From Pseudomonadota bacterium (GTDB lineage Bacteria > Pseudomonadota > Gammaproteobacteria > Burkholderiales > Burkholderiaceae_C): a DNA stretch of 64,000 nucleotides. The notes beneath the pieces were generated by a model. The model was not told the origin of the DNA and made no database searches. It saw nothing but the letters and a program-made list of their open reading frames with translations. The position numbers and the translations under genes were made by a program. Location of the stretch: positions 176,876 to 240,875 of the forward strand of contig CAUJHV010000005.1 of the NCBI GenBank assembly GCA_963205115.1, in the 5' to 3' direction. Below are positions 31,838-40,637 of this stretch, one piece after another; the first letter of the stretch is position 1; each line of letters starts with the position of its first letter.

Positions 31838-32296
31838 TCACCTTTGCACCGAATCCGAGACTTTGACAAAGAAGTCGACGATCGCCTTGTCACCCATCTT
31901 CCGGGCGTCAGCCAACTCGCCCGCCTTCGTGGCGTAGACGACCTTGCCTTGCGCAGACAACACCGCCACCGATGGAATGCCGCTCTTCAGCGGTACACCG
32001 TAGGCCTGGGCGATGTCCAGGTTGCGATCAAACCGCCCCACGTCGACCTTGACGACCCTGAAGCGCTTGGCCATCAGCGGTGCGGCGGCGCCCTCCTTGA
32101 ACGACATGTCCAGGACCTTGCAGTCTCCGCACCAGTTGGCGCCGAACACCACCAGCACCGGCACCTTGGCCTGTGCCGCCTCGGAGAGCGCGGCCTTGAT
32201 CTGCGCCTTGGCGTCGGCCGCCTCATCGTAAGGACCCGGAGCGGCAAACACGTTGAGCGTCACGGCGCATGCCAACAGGACAGGAGCTTTGAACAC
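31838..32296 (-). CDS. Periplasmic thioredoxin-like protein
   Basis: A 152-residue exported thioredoxin-fold protein. GTG start at 32296 with GAGGA upstream gives a signal peptide (FKAPVLLACAVTLNVFA). The redox site is NWCGDCK, followed by KRFRVVKVDVGR and the cis-proline loop SGIPSVAVL. Likely reduces or isomerises disulfides of exported proteins. Confidence 0.85.
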   Translation of the reverse strand: MFKAPVLLACAVTLNVFAAPGPYDEAADAKAQIKAALSEAAQAKVPVLVVFGANWCGDCKVLDMSFKEGAAAPLMAKRFRVVKVDVGRFDRNLDIAQAYGVPLKSGIPSVAVLSAQGKVVYATKAGELADARKMGDKAIVDFFVKVSDSVQR

Positions 32297-32442
32297 GCAG
32301 ATTCCTCGATGTCTGTTGCCTTGCGCGCGGCAGCCGTGCGCGCAAGGCGTTCCAAAAGAAGAGGCCAACCGTCAATGACAGCGGACGACGGCAGCCGCGA
32401 GTGGCGGCATGGCGAGCCAGCCCGCCATGGATTCGAACTTGC

Positions 32443-32823
32443 CTACTGGGTACCCGCCTTTCGGCAGATGTCCATCGCTTGTTTCATCGTACGCGGCGGC
32501 GGGGTCTGTTTTCCCGGCGCAACCTCGACATAGTGAAAGGTGGCAGCGTACGGCTCCAACTGATGAACCGGCGGCTGCGACTCCCAGATCGGCTTCACGA
32601 TGTACGGGCCCGGGTCCTTGAACGGTACCGAACCCACCACACAAACCTTCAAGGGCGGTTGGTTGAATTTCGGGACGCCAAGCCGGCTTGAAGCCCACTC
32701 CGTCAACCGGGCCAAACCCTGCGCATTGTCCTCAAACGCGGGCGATGCGCCCTGTGTCCGGCCTGGGATTGCCGCTTGGAAGGAACCGATGGACAGGAGG
32801 ATAACCAACACGATGGGGGTCAT
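32443..32823 (-). CDS. Secreted hypothetical protein
   Basis: A 126-residue protein with a signal peptide (MTPIVLVILLSIGSFQA). The mature part carries proline-rich stretches (KTPPPRT-like near the end) and two cysteines. No family recognised. Confidence 0.55.
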   Translation of the reverse strand: MTPIVLVILLSIGSFQAAIPGRTQGASPAFEDNAQGLARLTEWASSRLGVPKFNQPPLKVCVVGSVPFKDPGPYIVKPIWESQPPVHQLEPYAATFHYVEVAPGKQTPPPRTMKQAMDICRKAGTQ

Positions 32824-32843
32824 GGCGATGCTCCGGTTACGCG

Positions 32844-33059
32844 GTCCAACGGGTCGAGCGCACTGCCCGACCCCGATCCTTCGACATGGCCGCATGCAAG
32901 CGTACTCGCGGCGCAAGGCTGTTCAACGCGCAGGGTCATGGCATGCGCCCGGCAACGCCGACCAGCGAGCGCCACTTGCCGTGCCAGAGGGCCTGTAAGG
33001 CGGGCCCGTCCGGGATCGTCGGCACGCCGCAGCGCGCCGGCCGCCGCGCCATGTCAGGC
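32844..33059 (-). other. Degenerate attC region (216 bp)
   Basis: Bounded by GTCCAAC (32844) and GTCAGGC (33053-33059), with CGCCGCGCCATGTCAGGC at its right end as in proximal sites. The length suggests two merged sites or a gene-less cassette remnant. Confidence 0.5.
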
Positions 33060-33587
33060 GCCAGACTCACGGGTGAAGGAAAAGACATGCGCCGAGACAG
33101 ACCGTCCGTGGACCTGCAGCCGGCAGCGGGCGAGACATTCATGCGCCGCGCCTGCCTTGTGCGCCACCCCGATGCTGGCCACGTTGCCCTCGGCGACGAC
33201 GATCTCGATCCGGGCGAGTCCCAAGGGACCGAAGCCGAGCTCGCGCAAGGCCTTCACCGCCGCGGTGGCCGCGCCTGCACGCTGGCATGACTGCCGAACC
33301 CAGTAGCCCAGGTTGCACAGCTTGTTGAGCGCCGAGAACTGGTTCAGCCCGCAGCCACCCACAAACCCGCCGTCTGCCGTGAAGATGCCGAACTCATGGG
33401 CGGTGCCTGCTGCACGTGCCTGGCGGCAGTGCTCGAACCAGCAGGCCGCGTCGTACTCGCTGAAGTCAGGCTTCGCCCAGCTCATCCAGCGGCCAACGGT
33501 GGCGGCGGACTCGCGAACACCCGCGCTCATGGCCGCGGCATCTGCTTGTCGATAGGGGCGGAGGATGAACGGGTCGGCAAGGAGCAT
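33054..33587 (-). CDS. GNAT family N-acetyltransferase, RimL-like
   Basis: A 177-residue acetyltransferase: ILRPYRQADAAAM, FGIFTADGGFVGGCGLNQF, LGYWVRQSCQRAGAATAAV and ARIEIVVAEGNVASIGVAHKAG. The acetyl-CoA loop is of the RimJ/L type. The stop lies in the attC core GTCAGGC. Confidence 0.87.
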   Translation of the reverse strand: MLLADPFILRPYRQADAAAMSAGVRESAATVGRWMSWAKPDFSEYDAACWFEHCRQARAAGTAHEFGIFTADGGFVGGCGLNQFSALNKLCNLGYWVRQSCQRAGAATAAVKALRELGFGPLGLARIEIVVAEGNVASIGVAHKAGAAHECLARCRLQVHGRSVSAHVFSFTRESGA

Positions 33588-33597
33588 GTCTTCTCAC

Positions 33598-33723
33598 GTC
33601 TGAAGTCAAGGTCTGCAAGCGCGGATGCGTGGCGACAGCAGTGGCCAGGGCACAGCGCAAAGGACCACTGCTGCCCAGGCGTGAGGGTCACTGATGCGCG
33701 AGGGCTGCCGTGCCATGTCAGGC
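33598..33723 (-). other. attC site, degenerate
   Basis: GTCTGAA on the left and GTCAGGC (33717-33723) on the right, with GGCTGCCGTGCCAT before the right core. Both core triplets are mutated. Confidence 0.55.
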
Positions 33724-34242
33724 CGCGGCACCACCGCGCGGCAGTTCCAGCCACATGTGAACCTTCGACTTGAAACCGCCCGGCGTGGAGATGGCCAGCG
33801 GCTCTACCCCAAACGTCTGGAAGCCAGCAGATTCATAGAGCCGAATGGCCGGTTCATTGCCTTGCGTGACCGTCAGCGTGACCACCCGAACATGATCTCT
33901 TGCGCGGGCTTCCAGCAATGCCGCACGCAGCAGCGCAGCGCCGGCACCCAGACCGCGCACACGCTCGTGCACGAACATGCCGATGACGTGCGCCTTGTGC
34001 CGGGTCTTTGGTTTGGACGAAAACTCAACCGCAACCGTTCCGACCAGCTCCCTCGCCTGAAACGCACCCATGGCGACGCTCATGCCACTGGTGTCGGCGA
34101 TCCGCTTCTCCCACCACGCCTTCGGCTGCGCAGCGCGTTCTTCGGCAGTGGACGTGAATGCATCGGCCGCCGATTCATAGGCGTGAAGCATGAGCTCGCG
34201 GTAGCGATCGGCGTCCGATGCGGTCAAGGTGGTTACGTGCAT
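33718..34242 (-). CDS. GNAT family N-acetyltransferase
   Basis: A 174-residue acetyltransferase with the acetyl-CoA loop GMFVHERVRGLGAGAALL and the following VTLTVTQGNEPAIRLYESAGF. It ends within the neighbouring attC site. Substrate unknown. Confidence 0.88.
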   Translation of the reverse strand: MHVTTLTASDADRYRELMLHAYESAADAFTSTAEERAAQPKAWWEKRIADTSGMSVAMGAFQARELVGTVAVEFSSKPKTRHKAHVIGMFVHERVRGLGAGAALLRAALLEARARDHVRVVTLTVTQGNEPAIRLYESAGFQTFGVEPLAISTPGGFKSKVHMWLELPRGGAAA

Positions 34243-34337
34243 GCGTACGATGGCCCCAGGTGGAGTACAGCCGCCCGCAGCGGCGTGGATGCGAGAGCGG
34301 TCTGTCCACGACGCCTGCAGACCCGGGCCGGACCGGA

Positions 34338-34463
34338 GTGCCGGAAGGCCACCGTGTCCAGGACATCCGTTCGGACATTCGGCACGTCGAGCCACTCGAA
34401 CGTCACATTCAAATCCGCCACGATCGCCTCGTAGGTCACGACCTTACCTTCTTTGACCGGCAT
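34338..34463 (-). pseudogene. Cassette gene fragment cut by an attC remnant
   Basis: About 42 codons with a good start (MPVKEGKVVTYEAIVADLN) that read straight into attC-like sequence (34255-34340, CCGCCCGCAGCGGCGTGG) without a proper stop. This looks like the 5' end of a deleted gene. Family not recognised. Confidence 0.45.
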
Positions 34464-34475
34464 CGACGCGGTTGA

Positions 34476-34549
34476 GTGTGCAACGGCAACCGGAGGCAGG
34501 TCGTCGCCACGGCCTGCCGCGGCGCAAACGGGTTGACCGCGGGTTCAGC
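34476..34549 (-). other. attC site, shortened
   Basis: GTGCAAC-like left core and GTTCAGC right core (34543-34549), with arms GGCAGGTCGTCGCC and GGCCTGCCGCGGCGC. It carries the stop codon of the DUF3052 gene. Confidence 0.5.
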
Positions 34550-34967
34550 GCGCATTCACCACCCTGAGCTCTTTGCGGACCACGAGCTTCAGCCCCGACC
34601 ACACGTCGCTGACCGCACAAACCTTGACGTCAACGAAGCCCAGCGGCAATGCCAGTTCCCGAATCACATCCTCGGTCACTGTGCTCGGAACCTTCGATGC
34701 CTTCTTCGGCCACGAGACCCAGACGACGGCCTCGGAACTCAAGCGCTCCCGCAGCCTCGTGAGCTGCGCGCCCAGCACATGTCGTTCCGTGACGAACAGA
34801 TGCACCACATTCACTGCGGTCGAGAGCGCCGATACCCGCTGCAGTCCGGTCGGCAGTGCACCCACGAGCGCGCTGTACTCCGCGGGCTCGCCAATGACCA
34901 GCAGGCATGTACGCGCCGTCAGGCCGAGCTTCTTCGGCAGCGGTGTACCTGAGTAGCCAGCGGCCAC
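34545..34967 (-). CDS. DUF3052 family protein
   Basis: A 140-residue protein of the DUF3052 type: AAGYSGTPLPKKLGL at the start, VVHLFVTERH, VVWVSWPKKASKVPS and ALPLGFVDVKVCAVSDVWSG. It is a small cytosolic Rossmann-like protein of unknown function. GTG start at 34967 follows AGGAGG closely. Confidence 0.87.
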   Translation of the reverse strand: MAAGYSGTPLPKKLGLTARTCLLVIGEPAEYSALVGALPTGLQRVSALSTAVNVVHLFVTERHVLGAQLTRLRERLSSEAVVWVSWPKKASKVPSTVTEDVIRELALPLGFVDVKVCAVSDVWSGLKLVVRKELRVVNAR

Positions 34968-34982
34968 GTCGCCTCCTATGCG

Positions 34983-35111
34983 GCCTGCGGTCAGGCACTG
35001 CCGCCCGCGCAGGCGTGCTGGCGGGAACAACCGGCCCACAAGGGCTGCAGGCCGGGGCGGGAGGCCTTCGCCGGCGCGCCACGGCGCAACGGCTGCAGCG
35101 CCGGGTTACGC
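34983..35111 (-). other. attC site, worn
   Basis: Left GCCTGCG and right GTTACGC (35105-35111), with GGCTGCAGCGCCGG before the right core as in intact sites of the array. Carries the stop of the VOC gene. Confidence 0.6.
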
Positions 35112-35528
35112 CTCACCGCGCGCCAGCCCCGCCTTGACGGCCTGGTACTCGTAGGTCGTGATCTCGTACGGGTTCCCGTCGGGGTCACTGAAGTACAGGG
35201 AGACGGAAAGATCATGGTCTTCGACAGCAGGCGCATGTTCAAGCACCTGGGCAAGGTGCCTCTTCCAGGCCAGGAACTCTGACGCGCCCACGCCCAGTGC
35301 GATGGTGGACCGGCACTTCTGAGGCGCACGCTCAAAAAGGGCGATGTGAACAGTGCCCTCTGCGTTCTGGATCGTCAGCGGACCACCCGCATCCGCCCAG
35401 ACCTCGTACGCCTGGACTCGTGTGAAGCCAAGGACACGCCCGTACCAGCGCTCGGCAGCGGGGCGGTCTGCCACGAAGACGTGAACGTGGTCGATGGTCC
35501 GAAGCGGGGGCACAGCAGCGGTGTTCAT
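35106..35528 (-). CDS. VOC family protein
   Basis: A 140-residue glyoxalase-fold protein: TIDHVHVFVADRPAAERWYGRVLGF and the closing YFSDPDGNPYEITTYEY with the C-terminal ligand glutamate. Start ATG at 35528. Its stop codon is in the attC core. Confidence 0.9.
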   Translation of the reverse strand: MNTAAVPPLRTIDHVHVFVADRPAAERWYGRVLGFTRVQAYEVWADAGGPLTIQNAEGTVHIALFERAPQKCRSTIALGVGASEFLAWKRHLAQVLEHAPAVEDHDLSVSLYFSDPDGNPYEITTYEYQAVKAGLARGEA

Positions 35529-35563
35529 TTGCCGGCGATCTTGCGTGTGCGGCCTCGCATGAA

Positions 35564-35651
35564 GCCCAAGTTGACACTCAGCCGCGCACACGGCGCGGCG
35601 ACAGGAGCAACCGGCACGCCGTCGCGCATCGGCCGCCGCACCATGCTAGGC
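35564..35651 (-). other. attC site, shortened to 88 bp
   Basis: GCCCAAG (left) and GCTAGGC (35645-35651), arms CAGCCGCGC and GGCACGCCGTCGCG as in the 129-bp class. Both core triplets are altered. Confidence 0.65.
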
Positions 35652-35701
35652 GACCACGTGCAACTCCACAAGCATACGTGCGGACCGCTTGCAGGCGGAG
35701 C

Positions 35702-36142
35702 CTACTTCCCGAGCTGCTGGGCCAGGCCAATCAGGATGCCTTCGGGGCCTCGTAGGTAGCAGAGGCGGTAGATGTCCCGGTAGTTCACCACCTCGTCGAC
35801 CACGCTCGCTCCCAGCCTTTTCAGCTTGGCAAGGGTGTCGTCAAGATCATCGACCGCGAACATCACACGCAGATACCCCAACGAGTTCACCGGTGCGTGG
35901 CGGTGGTCGGACGCGATGGCCGGGGAATCGAAGCGCGAAAGTTCGACGCGGCCATGCCCGTCCGGGGTTCGCATCATGGCAATCTCGACGCGTTGATCGC
36001 GCACGCCCGTGATACGACCCGCCCAGTCCCCTTCGATGGGCGTTCGCCCCTCCAGCGTCAATCCGAGTTCGGAAAAGAAGCTGATCGCCGCATCCAGGTC
36101 CTCCACCACGATGCCGACGTTGTCCATTCGGATGATCGTCAA
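35702..36142 (-). CDS. VOC family protein
   Basis: A 146-residue glyoxalase-like protein: MDNVGIVVEDLDAAISFFSELG, RVEIAMMRTPDGHGRVELSRF and the ending YLRGPEGILIGLAQQLG. A TTG at 36142 with AAGGAG five bases upstream is likely the true start; an ATG occurs at 36127. Confidence 0.9.
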   Translation of the reverse strand: MTIIRMDNVGIVVEDLDAAISFFSELGLTLEGRTPIEGDWAGRITGVRDQRVEIAMMRTPDGHGRVELSRFDSPAIASDHRHAPVNSLGYLRVMFAVDDLDDTLAKLKRLGASVVDEVVNYRDIYRLCYLRGPEGILIGLAQQLGK

Positions 36143-36196
36143 AACAACTCCTTGGGGGACTGAGTCAACCGGGCGCAGCGCATGCCGAAGCTTGGC

Positions 36197-36757
36197 CTAG
36201 GTGATGCCGCGTGGAACTTCATAGCGAAGCTCTGCAAAGCCACTGCCCACCTGCCTCACCGACACGAGCCGCAGCGGGGGCGAGGTCAGGCGCCGCGGAA
36301 ACAGCGGCTTGCCCTTTCCCAGCGTGACCGAGCCGACCTGAACGATGATGTCGTCCAGCAGGCCCGCATCGAAGAACTGGCCGGCGAGGTCCCCACCACC
36401 CACCACCCATATGTTCTTGGCGCCAGCCGCCCGTCGCATCTGGTCGTGGACACGCCGGACATCGCCGCTGACGAATGTCAGGTTGGCGCCAGGCACGGGC
36501 GGCAGTGAACGACTGGAGAAGATCCAGGTGGGTTGCGTATAGGGCCAATCAGCGCCCATCTGCTCTTTCACGACCACTGCGTGCCGAAGCATCCACTCGT
36601 ATGTGGCTGAGCCCATGGCCAATGCGCCCACTTCGGCGAAGAAAGCAGGGTAGCCCGTATCGTTCACATCGCCCAGAGGAAAGAGCCACTCCAGCGAGTC
36701 ATCCTCCGTGGCGATGAACCCATCAAGGCTGGCTGCGGTGTAGTACTGGGTTTTCAT
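36197..36757 (-). CDS. Dihydrofolate reductase / RibD C-terminal family protein
   Basis: A 186-residue reductase-fold protein: YTAASLDGFIATEDDSLEWL at the start (shared by RibD C-terminal proteins), TYEWMLRH, IWVVGGGDLAGQFFDAGLLDDIIV and PLFPRRL. It is probably an NADPH reductase, not a true FolA. It is a frequent cargo of integrons and accessory DNA. Confidence 0.9.
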   Translation of the reverse strand: MKTQYYTAASLDGFIATEDDSLEWLFPLGDVNDTGYPAFFAEVGALAMGSATYEWMLRHAVVVKEQMGADWPYTQPTWIFSSRSLPPVPGANLTFVSGDVRRVHDQMRRAAGAKNIWVVGGGDLAGQFFDAGLLDDIIVQVGSVTLGKGKPLFPRRLTSPPLRLVSVRQVGSGFAELRYEVPRGIT

Positions 36758-36869
36758 GGACGGACCGGTGTCAACTTCTCGCCTGGCAATGACTCACATC
36801 GAGTCCGGCAGCCCAGCCAGGCATGGCGCCGGCTGCCGTGCCGCGTGACGCCACGGCCCGTGAACCACC

Positions 36870-37280
36870 TTACGGGTGCGCATCCGCACGCAGCCACCAC
36901 ACGAGAACAGGGATGAACGTGAGAGCAATCAAGCCAAAGGAAAGGTAGTTCCCGCTCGCCGGATTGAAGTCTCGCCAGATGCGTGGCCACTTGAACCGCA
37001 TGACCCACCGCCCGAACGCAACGTCGAACGCGGCCATGAATGTCGCCAGCAGAAGACCGAGCCCGATGTGCGCAGATGGACCGTTCAAGCCGACGGCAGG
37101 CACCAGAACGTAGCAGACACCGAACGCCAGCGCGGTGCCGGAGAAGACGCTGAGCCGGATCGCCCGTTCCTTGCCCAGCTTCTTTGCCACCCAGACAGTC
37201 CTTACGATCCCGTGCAGGGTCTCGAAGCCTGCAAGAGCGATGCACAACGAGGCGATGCGAAGCACGTCGGGTGATGACAC
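36870..37280 (-). CDS. Membrane protein, unknown
   Basis: A 136-residue protein with about four hydrophobic segments (VFSGTALAFGVCYVLVPAVG, HIGLGLLLATFMAAFDVAFG, LSFGLIALTFIPVLVWWL). GTG start. No family recognised. Confidence 0.6.
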   Translation of the reverse strand: MSSPDVLRIASLCIALAGFETLHGIVRTVWVAKKLGKERAIRLSVFSGTALAFGVCYVLVPAVGLNGPSAHIGLGLLLATFMAAFDVAFGRWVMRFKWPRIWRDFNPASGNYLSFGLIALTFIPVLVWWLRADAHP

Positions 37281-37329
37281 GTCACTGCGTCCATTCCGTC
37301 GAACAGCGTGGCACTGGGGCGCCCGAGCG

Positions 37330-37429
37330 AGCAGGACAAGCGGCGCAGCCGGCCAGGCGGTGCCGCAAGCCCAGCCCGCAGGTGAACCACGCGGCGTCGC
37401 TGGGCGCCAGCCGGACCGACGCGTCAGGC
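37330..37429 (-). other. Degenerate attC end
   Basis: Right core GTCAGGC (37423-37429) with arms around GGGCGCCCGAGCGAGC and TCGCTGGGCGCC. The left core cannot be fixed, so the left limit is approximate. Confidence 0.4.
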
Positions 37430-37825
37430 ATGGTCTTCATCGGCGCGAGTAGGCCGCTTGATGCCCTTGGGCGCATTCTTCGCCAGGTTGGCCGCCAGAC
37501 GCGCCTTGGCCACTTCCGCGATGAGTTCCAAGGGCAATGGCTCGCCATAAGGGAACTGCAGGTTTCCCTTGGGACCGGCGTACCGGGCGACCTTGGCCCG
37601 GACGGCCGGGTCGGCGACAGGCGGATACAGACCGATGTGGTTCTTGAACGCCGCGTAGTACACGACGACACCCGAGGAGAAGACAGCAGGCATTCTGTAG
37701 CTGATGCGTTCTTCGCCCTGCGGCACCGCCGCCAGAACCGTGGTTCGAACAGCCCCGAGCAACACTTGAATGTCTCGCGGGAACCCAGCGATGTACGCGT
37801 CGACAGGAGATGGTTCGGCAGACAT
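37424..37825 (-). CDS. DUF1801-domain protein
   Basis: A 133-residue YdhG/DUF1801 protein: VDAYIAGFPRDIQVLLGAVR, ERISYRMPAVF, NHIGLYPP and KGNLQFPYGEPLPLELI. The open frame continues upstream into a different gene without an intervening stop; the ATG at 37825 (MSAEPSPVD) is the natural start. Function unknown. Confidence 0.87.
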   Translation of the reverse strand: MSAEPSPVDAYIAGFPRDIQVLLGAVRTTVLAAVPQGEERISYRMPAVFSSGVVVYYAAFKNHIGLYPPVADPAVRAKVARYAGPKGNLQFPYGEPLPLELIAEVAKARLAANLAKNAPKGIKRPTRADEDHA

Positions 37826-38266
37826 CTTGAACCTTGCAGCAGCAGTGGCGATCGTCGGTGCGGCGAGCGGCGGATCAGGAAGCCGATACGTACCGCGGGG
37901 ACTGTCGACGCCGCACGTTTGTGGAAAGCGTCCCGACGCGCCGATCTGCGTTCCATCCGGCGCCACAGTGTAGACGCGGCTCGATGCCGGCATGCCGCCC
38001 TTGCCCAACTGCATCACCAACACCTCCGGTCTGGGCATGAAGGTCGCGGACACGTCGGCCTCGAAGTTTGATGGCACCTGCGTCGCAGAACCGTCCAGCG
38101 GCGTCACACCCTCGGCCATCAGCAAAGCACCCGTCGGCGCAACGACCTCCACCTGGGTTCTCCATCTGCCCGCGCCTTCGTCGGCAAAGGTGATGGTGAC
38201 GCGCTTCGGCCAGGCCTCAGGCGGCAGGGGCAATCGTGAGGTGTCGACCACCCAGACACCCAACAA
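37826..38266 (-). pseudogene. Truncated protein gene fused in frame to the DUF1801 gene
   Basis: About 147 codons resembling secreted lipocalin-like beta proteins (LGVWVVDTSRLPLPPEAWPK, SRVYTVAPDGTQIGASGR), but no start codon of quality or signal peptide, and no stop before the next gene. Read as a cassette gene that lost its 5' end, stop codon and attC. The fused 280-residue product remains possible. Confidence 0.5.
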
Positions 38267-38285
38267 GCTCGGCGGTGCATGGGCT

Positions 38286-38846
38286 TCAGCGCCGCATGAA
38301 CCAATTGCTGGGCACCATGGACTTCAAGACTCCGTCCTTGAGTACGTAGTGGTGATAAAGCGCTGCGGCGGCGTGAATACCCGCCAGCCAAAGAATGGCG
38401 TCACCCAGGAAAGAATGTACTTTGGCAAGCAGGGTGCCGACCTGATGATCAACGGGCAGCGGTGAGGGCACGACGCCTCCGGCCATCAGCGTCAGCGGAT
38501 GACCCTCGAGCCAGGCGCCGAACATGGCGGTCAACGGCACGAGAAAGATGAGCGCATAAAGACTGCCTTGGATCAGCAAGGCCGCATTGCGCATCCAAGG
38601 TTGCGCAGGCGGCACGTCCGGGCGGGACGTGAATGCGCGCCAGAAGACCCGCAGCACGGAAACGGCCAGTACAGCCAGACCCAGGGTTTCGTGCAGCTCC
38701 CGCTCGAAGTCCCGCGCCGCCGAATAGACGCGACTTTCCGGGCCTCCCGGCCCGTAGAAAAAAGCAACCGCAACAAGAATCGCCGTTATCCCATGCAAGG
38801 CCATGGATGCGGCGCTGTACGTGGTGGCTGCTCGTTGTGATCGCAT
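38286..38846 (-). CDS. Cytochrome b561 family protein
   Basis: A 186-residue membrane protein with four hydrophobic helices. Candidate haem histidines are in SMALHGITAILVAVAFF, RELHETLGLAVLAVSVLRVFWR, VHSFLGDAILWLAGIHAAAALYHH; these fit the bacterial cytochrome b561 family. It would move electrons between quinol and a periplasmic partner. Large and well preserved for this eroded zone. Confidence 0.87.
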   Translation of the reverse strand: MRSQRAATTYSAASMALHGITAILVAVAFFYGPGGPESRVYSAARDFERELHETLGLAVLAVSVLRVFWRAFTSRPDVPPAQPWMRNAALLIQGSLYALIFLVPLTAMFGAWLEGHPLTLMAGGVVPSPLPVDHQVGTLLAKVHSFLGDAILWLAGIHAAAALYHHYVLKDGVLKSMVPSNWFMRR

Positions 38847-39350
38847 GACCCTGTCGCCGGGAAATCTGCCAGTCGGTCGACGCGTAGCCTAACGCGGAGC
38901 AAACCGGTGCGCAACGGCAAAGCCTCACTGCGGCAATCGATACGGGCGGTGATCGACGATCAGCCACGTACTGCGGGGCCTTGCTGGCCGCGTGCGGCGG
39001 CACGCCGTGGTGACCTGCCCCCACTCGCCAACGCAACCGCATAAGCAATGGAGGTCAGTTGCGGGACCGGAAGTTCGCGTCAATCGGACCACAAGTGCCG
39101 CAATCCCGGCAAGTCGCAGCCTATCGGCTGCAACGCCGTGCGGGTGTCAGCGCGCGACAGCCTCGTCGGCCACTTGTAGCGTGTGGCGCCGCGGTGATGC
39201 AGATTCCATGTCGGCACGGCACGAACGCGAACCCACAACAGACGCCGGCAATACAACTGCAGGCGCTTCTCCCACACGGCCCTCCCCGGCCAGATCCTTG
39301 CCGTTGTAGGGGAGCATCTTCGCGAGAGGCCTCACTGCAGCCGACAACGC
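38847..39350. other. No convincing gene; possible attC half site
   Basis: About 500 bp without a supported open frame. GCCTAAC at 38887-38893 is a perfect attC core, but no matching opposite core is seen nearby. Probably the remains of a dead cassette. Confidence 0.45.
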
Positions 39351-39761
39351 TTACTTGGCCCGAACACGGTTGTTCTTCGCGTGGTGCTCCAGTTCGCACA
39401 GACCAAGCTCTTCCATGAGGGGCGGAACGTACACGCCGAACCTGCCGCGAAGTCCCTTCTTGAGACCGTACCAACCACCGATCGGGTTGGTCGGGGAGCG
39501 GCCCCATGCTTCGACGGTTCCGTCCTTCGCTGGCTTCTGCTCGTCAGCACCACCGAGATCTACCCAATCACCGGCTCCTTTGAGCATGGCGTACAGGTCT
39601 TCGATGCATCGAGCGTCATAGTGCAGCACCGTACTGCCTACCGTGCAAACCAAGATCTTCCTTCCGTCTCTCTCGTCCACATGCATCGTGTATTCGGAAG
39701 TGCCCGGTGGCGTCTTCAGCGTCCACGGGCTTTCCTTGGTGCGATTCAGAGCGACTGCCAT
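39351..39761 (-). CDS. DUF6855-like cassette protein
   Basis: A 136-residue cytosolic protein: KESPWTLKTPPGTSEYTM, LVCTVGSTVLHYDARCIEDL, GTVEAWGRSPTNPIGGWYG and GRFGVYVPPLMEELGL. I have seen this pattern as a protein family typical of integron and accessory regions (DUF6855, from memory). Unknown role. Confidence 0.75.
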   Translation of the reverse strand: MAVALNRTKESPWTLKTPPGTSEYTMHVDERDGRKILVCTVGSTVLHYDARCIEDLYAMLKGAGDWVDLGGADEQKPAKDGTVEAWGRSPTNPIGGWYGLKKGLRGRFGVYVPPLMEELGLCELEHHAKNNRVRAK

Positions 39762-39808
39762 GGTGTCCCCTTCACTGCGCGACGTGCGCAAGAGCGTTTG
39801 ATCATGAG

Positions 39809-39938
39809 GCCTAAGGTATATCTCGGCCTCAGGCGCAGGCATGGCGCCGGAAGAGGCCTGCACACGATGGCCGAGGGCCATTTTTCGGCCGCGAGTGGCG
39901 GCATGCCGTAGCGCTTTGACTGCAGCGCCATGTCAAGT
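39809..39938 (-). other. attC site
   Basis: GCCTAAG left and GTCAAGT right; the inner arms ATGGCCGAGGGCCAT and CGCGAGTGGCGGCATGCCGTAGCGC match the array consensus. Both cores are mutated. Confidence 0.7.
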
Positions 39939-40097
39939 GCCCTTGCGGAATCGGCGTTGGAACGCCACTACCCAGACCACTGTTGCGACCACAAAAAGCA
40001 GAAGCACGGGCCAGAGACTGGACACGTTCAGGGCAAGGGGTGGACGACCATTCGCTTCCACGATCAGCGTGTGAACGGAAGTCAAGAGCAACGCCAT
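39933..40097 (-). CDS. Small single-pass membrane protein (54 aa)
   Basis: A short frame between two attC sites starting ATG at 40097: MALLLTSVHTLIVEANGRPP, then one strong hydrophobic segment SLWPVLLLFVVATVVWVVAF and a basic tail QRRFRKGT. It obeys the positive-inside pattern. Stop codon lies within the attC core. No homologue recognised; this is the only candidate gene of its cassette. Confidence 0.5.
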   Translation of the reverse strand: MALLLTSVHTLIVEANGRPPLALNVSSLWPVLLLFVVATVVWVVAFQRRFRKGT

Positions 40098-40136
40098 GAA
40101 GCCGCCAAGCAGGCAACCATGTGAGGTAAGGAAAAG

Positions 40137-40163
40137 CGGGTCAGCTTGCGCGAGGTGCCAGGC
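40137..40163 (-). other. attC remnant (right arm only)
   Basis: GCGGGTCAGCTTGCGCGAGG then GTGCCAGGC, matching the right end of the GTAAGCCCGG-class sites; the left half is deleted. Confidence 0.55.
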
Positions 40164-40205
40164 GGCACCGCGAGAGCTTGCTGGGTGGATTTGCCGAGGA
40201 TCCAG

Positions 40206-40586
40206 CTACTCCGGCTGCTTGAACTGGACAACATTCCCTTCGGGATCCCATCCATCCAGAACCGTGTGTCCGCGAAAGTGCCAAGCTCCTTCCTCCGGCT
40301 TGAGGTAGCCGCCTGTCGCTTCCACTGCGCGCCGAACTTCCGCCAGGCTTGGGGCGACGAAGGTTGGCTTGAAAGGGGTTTCCTCGCGCGGCTTGGGTGG
40401 CTTTTCGATGCTGATTCCAGCAGCGTACTTGCGAGGAATCGTGTGGATGACAACCTCGTAGCCATGTCCTCGCAGGAGGTCGTGAGACGTGTCCGACTCC
40501 TCGACATGGAGCCCCAGCGTCTGCTGGTAGAACGCGGAGACGCGCTTCTTGTCCTTTGCGAAGACCACGAGACCTTGCTGCAGCAT
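40206..40586 (-). CDS. VOC family protein
   Basis: A 126-residue glyoxalase-like protein: GLVVFAKDKKRVSAFYQQTLGL, SHDLLRGHGYEVVIH and the ending DGWDPEGNVVQFKQPE. Start ATG at 40586. Flanked by a truncated attC downstream. Confidence 0.9.
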   Translation of the reverse strand: MLQQGLVVFAKDKKRVSAFYQQTLGLHVEESDTSHDLLRGHGYEVVIHTIPRKYAAGISIEKPPKPREETPFKPTFVAPSLAEVRRAVEATGGYLKPEEGAWHFRGHTVLDGWDPEGNVVQFKQPE

Positions 40587-40637
40587 GAATGGCTTTCGGA
40601 ATTCGGAACGGTGGCAAGCGATTGTGTCTTCGGTGCC

